From contig JBANSL010000003.1 in assembly GCA_037127255.1 (NCBI GenBank), forward strand, positions 19,595,314 through 19,659,313: a stretch of 64,000 nt of DNA, given 5' to 3'. This DNA comes from Persicaria tinctoria. Lineage: Eukaryota; Streptophyta; Magnoliopsida; Caryophyllales; Polygonaceae. This document shows, in pieces, positions 61,889 to 64,000 of the stretch; positions within the stretch are counted from its first letter, which is position 1, and each line of letters opens with the position of its first letter. Under the pieces are notes generated by a model. The model was not told the origin of the DNA and made no database searches. It saw only the letters and a program-made list of their open reading frames with translations. Both the position numbers and the translations under genes were made by a program.

Positions 61889-63688
61889 ATGTCTGGTGAA
61901 GCAAGCGGAGGATTTGCACAGGGAAGGTCCACAAGCAGACCGCCACTCTTTGTAGGAAACAACTTTGTCCACTGGAGATCTTTGATGAAGATGTTCATCA
62001 TAGACCAAGATCTAGAGCTTTGGAACATTATAGAGAATGGTCCGAAGATTCCAGAGAAGGAAGGAACAAACGATACCAAAGTGGCAAAGAAGGAGTATGA
62101 TTACAACCAAGCAGACCTTGAAACCATCTCCAAAAACTACAGGGCTATCAACTTACTTTATTGTGGTCTTAACACTGATGAGTTTAACCGTATTTTCTCT
62201 TGTAGGTCAGCTAAAGAGATTTGGGACAAGTTGGTCGTCACCTATGAAGGAACGAGTCAAGTAAAAGACACCAAGATCAGCATCTTCCTTCGAAAGTATG
62301 AGCCCTTCAAGATGAAGTCCGATGAGTCAATCAAAGCCATGTTCACACGATTCACAGAAATCACCAACAACCTTGACTCTCTCGGCAAGAGCTTTACCAA
62401 CGTTGAGAAAGTGAGGAAGATACTGAGGTGCCTTCCAAAGGAGAAATGGGGTCCAAAAGTAACAGTTATAGAGGAAGCCCAGGACCTCACCACTTTACCC
62501 CTTGATGACCTTCTTGGAAAGTTGATCACGCATGAGATGATCCTTAATGAAGACGATGGAGAACTTCCAGCTAGCACCAAGAACTTGGCACTCAAGTCTA
62601 AGAAGGATGAGTCCAAGGATGGATCTGATTCTGAAGATGAGGATGACGATGAGGATGATCCTTTTGCTCTTATCACAAGAGGCCTTGCTAGAATTCTCAA
62701 AATGAAGAAGCAATTCAACAACAAGGATGGATCAGAGTCTTCAAAATTTCGAGGTAAGCCTCAATACAACAAATATGAAAAGAAGACTAAACCGTTATCT
62801 TGTTTTGAATGTGGTGAAACAGATCATCTTGTGAAGGACTGCCCTCAAAAGACTAAGAGCCAGCCCAAGAAAGGTGACAAATGGAAGAAGAAAGCTATGG
62901 GGGCTACTTGGAGTGATTCCGACTCTGACTCCGACGATGAGAAGGCCAACATTTGTCTTATGGCCTCAGAAGATGAATCCCACGATGAAAAGCTTGAAGC
63001 TACTGTAAGAGAACTTATGGAAAGTCCAAAAGAGGTATTATCGGAATTCCTTTCAAATATGATTGCCAATGAAGAGAAGCTTATTGCCCAAACTAACATT
63101 CTTATTAAGAGAACTGTGGACCAGGAAAGAACTATTGAGGATCTGTCTATGAGGGTCAAAGGTCTTGAAGCTTCTTATTCAGGTCTTGACATTAAAGTCA
63201 AGACGCTTGACTCGGAGAAATCTGAACTCAAGCAAGATCTCTCCTCTCTAAGAAATGAGCATCATGACTTAGAGAACGAGAAGATCTCCCTGAATAATAA
63301 GATTCTAGACCAACAGACAACCCTCATAAGTTTTACCAAATCCAAAGGCACTCTCGATAAGATGTTGGGTGAGCAACAAAGCTCTCTAAACAAAAGTGGT
63401 ATTGGTTACAATCCAAAGTTTTTAAAGAAGCAACACATTACCACTTTTGTAAAGGCTAAAGGAAGCAGAACCTCTCCTATATGTCACCATTGTGCTAGAA
63501 AGAGACATGTAAAAGAGACCTGCCCTTATAGAAGAAAGGATCCTTATATTATTCGCAATACATTTCCTGTTCATTTGAGAAAAGAACGGATAACACAAGT
63601 TTGGGTCCCAAAAGGCACTAATTTACCTAATATGGTTTATCCCAACAATGGATCCAAATTTGCTTATTGGTCTAGCCACAAAGGTTGA
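61889..63688 (+). CDS. Sirevirus-like gag, element B
   Basis: 599 residues with the same layout as gag A: PPLFVGNNFVHWRSLMKMFI, a UBN2-like region ending LITHEMILNEDDG, an acidic EDEDDDEDDPFALITRG patch, a CCHC knuckle CFECGETDHLVKDC, a long coiled coil and a second knuckle CHHCARKRHVKETC. It ends YWSSHKG at a TGA that overlaps the pol ATG. Intact. Confidence 0.9.
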   Translation: MSGEASGGFAQGRSTSRPPLFVGNNFVHWRSLMKMFIIDQDLELWNIIENGPKIPEKEGTNDTKVAKKEYDYNQADLETISKNYRAINLLYCGLNTDEFNRIFSCRSAKEIWDKLVVTYEGTSQVKDTKISIFLRKYEPFKMKSDESIKAMFTRFTEITNNLDSLGKSFTNVEKVRKILRCLPKEKWGPKVTVIEEAQDLTTLPLDDLLGKLITHEMILNEDDGELPASTKNLALKSKKDESKDGSDSEDEDDDEDDPFALITRGLARILKMKKQFNNKDGSESSKFRGKPQYNKYEKKTKPLSCFECGETDHLVKDCPQKTKSQPKKGDKWKKKAMGATWSDSDSDSDDEKANICLMASEDESHDEKLEATVRELMESPKEVLSEFLSNMIANEEKLIAQTNILIKRTVDQERTIEDLSMRVKGLEASYSGLDIKVKTLDSEKSELKQDLSSLRNEHHDLENEKISLNNKILDQQTTLISFTKSKGTLDKMLGEQQSSLNKSGIGYNPKFLKKQHITTFVKAKGSRTSPICHHCARKRHVKETCPYRRKDPYIIRNTFPVHLRKERITQVWVPKGTNLPNMVYPNNGSKFAYWSSHKG

Positions 63689-64000
63689 TGTTTGTTTTGC
63701 AGGAGATCACCAAGGTGAAAGAACACAAATGGATTATTGATAGTGGTTGCTCGAGGCATATGAGTGGGAAGAGTTCTCTCTTTCATGATCTAAAGGAGCA
63801 ATCCACGGGAACAATCACTCTTGGTGACAAAGGGAAATGCGACATTGTTGGTATTGGTAGTGTTGGAAGTGATTCCAGCCATAGTATTAAAAATGTCTAT
63901 CTTGTCAATGGTTTAAAGTATAATTTGCTTAGTGTCTCTCAATTATGTGATAGTGGTAACAATGTCAGATTTAACAAGAAAAGATGTATAGTGTGCAGAG
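63688..64000 (+). CDS. Sirevirus-like pol, element B (partial)
   Basis: From ATG 63688, in the -1 frame relative to gag and overlapping its stop. Starts MFVLQEITKVKEHKWIID, followed by SGCSRHMSGKSSLF (protease) and further residues matching element A pol; open to the window edge. Confidence 0.9.
   Translation, partial: MFVLQEITKVKEHKWIIDSGCSRHMSGKSSLFHDLKEQSTGTITLGDKGKCDIVGIGSVGSDSSHSIKNVYLVNGLKYNLLSVSQLCDSGNNVRFNKKRCIVCR

Larger units (their letters stand above)
60842..64000 (+). mobile_element. Sirevirus-like Copia element B, 5' part
   Basis: Direct orientation to A: 5' LTR (60842-61830), primer site, gag 61889-63688 and the start of pol, cut by the window end. Gag is clearly related to A but differs at many residues, so B is a different subfamily or an old relative rather than a copy of A. 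Confidence 0.9.

Overview
This is nuclear DNA from a flowering plant, most likely a eudicot. The evidence is intron-containing host genes with GT-AG junctions (plastid ribosomal protein S20, m-type thioredoxin, SCI1-like protein, DUF599, DUF1685, NAK-type kinase), two nuclear tRNA genes, plant-type Copia and Ty3 retrotransposons, L1 and RTE LINE relics, and hAT-like and Stowaway-like MITEs. I cannot name the species. There is no prokaryotic organisation: no operons, ribosome-binding sites or CRISPR.

Layout. 1-3165 is the 5' end of a minus-strand Ty3/gypsy element (LTR plus a tRNA-Asp primer site). 3166-5911 is an incomplete LTR-retroelement-like unit carrying a long ORF of unknown origin, interrupted by a 642-bp hAT-like MITE. 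6849-16757 is gene-rich: histone H3.1-type, a tandem pair of DUF599 membrane proteins, a DUF1685 protein (minus), an OB-fold nucleic-acid-binding protein (minus) and tRNA-Thr(AGU). 16790-24418 is a transposon graveyard: two L1 relics, a Stowaway-like MITE, a mariner relic, and a second hAT-like element with a retroposon nested inside it. 24793-28550 holds RPS20, tRNA-Asp(GUC) and two unrecognised small ORFs. 28925-34232 is a young Tork-clade Copia element with target-site duplications, a truncated 5' LTR and no primer site. 36845-53174 is the second gene-rich block: AP2-associated/NAK-type kinase, RING-H2 E3, thioredoxin m, an RTE relic, SCI1, two tandem secreted-peptide genes of unknown family and a secreted cysteine-rich protein. 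53956-64000 is two related Sirevirus-like Copia elements in direct orientation, separated by a minus-strand Copia RT fragment; the second runs off the window.

How the genes relate. Most host genes are unrelated housekeeping or regulatory genes. Local duplication is the main theme: the DUF599 pair arose with its flanks. A block holding the last SCI1 exon, its 3'UTR and the neighbouring secreted-peptide gene was duplicated in tandem, leaving a spare SCI1 terminal exon and two diverged peptide genes. The most interesting candidates are this secreted-peptide pair, the eight TCAAGRYCTTGA palindromes spread over Sirevirus element A, and the conserved TGATG plus CAG acceptor-like junction between gag and pol in both Sirevirus-like elements.
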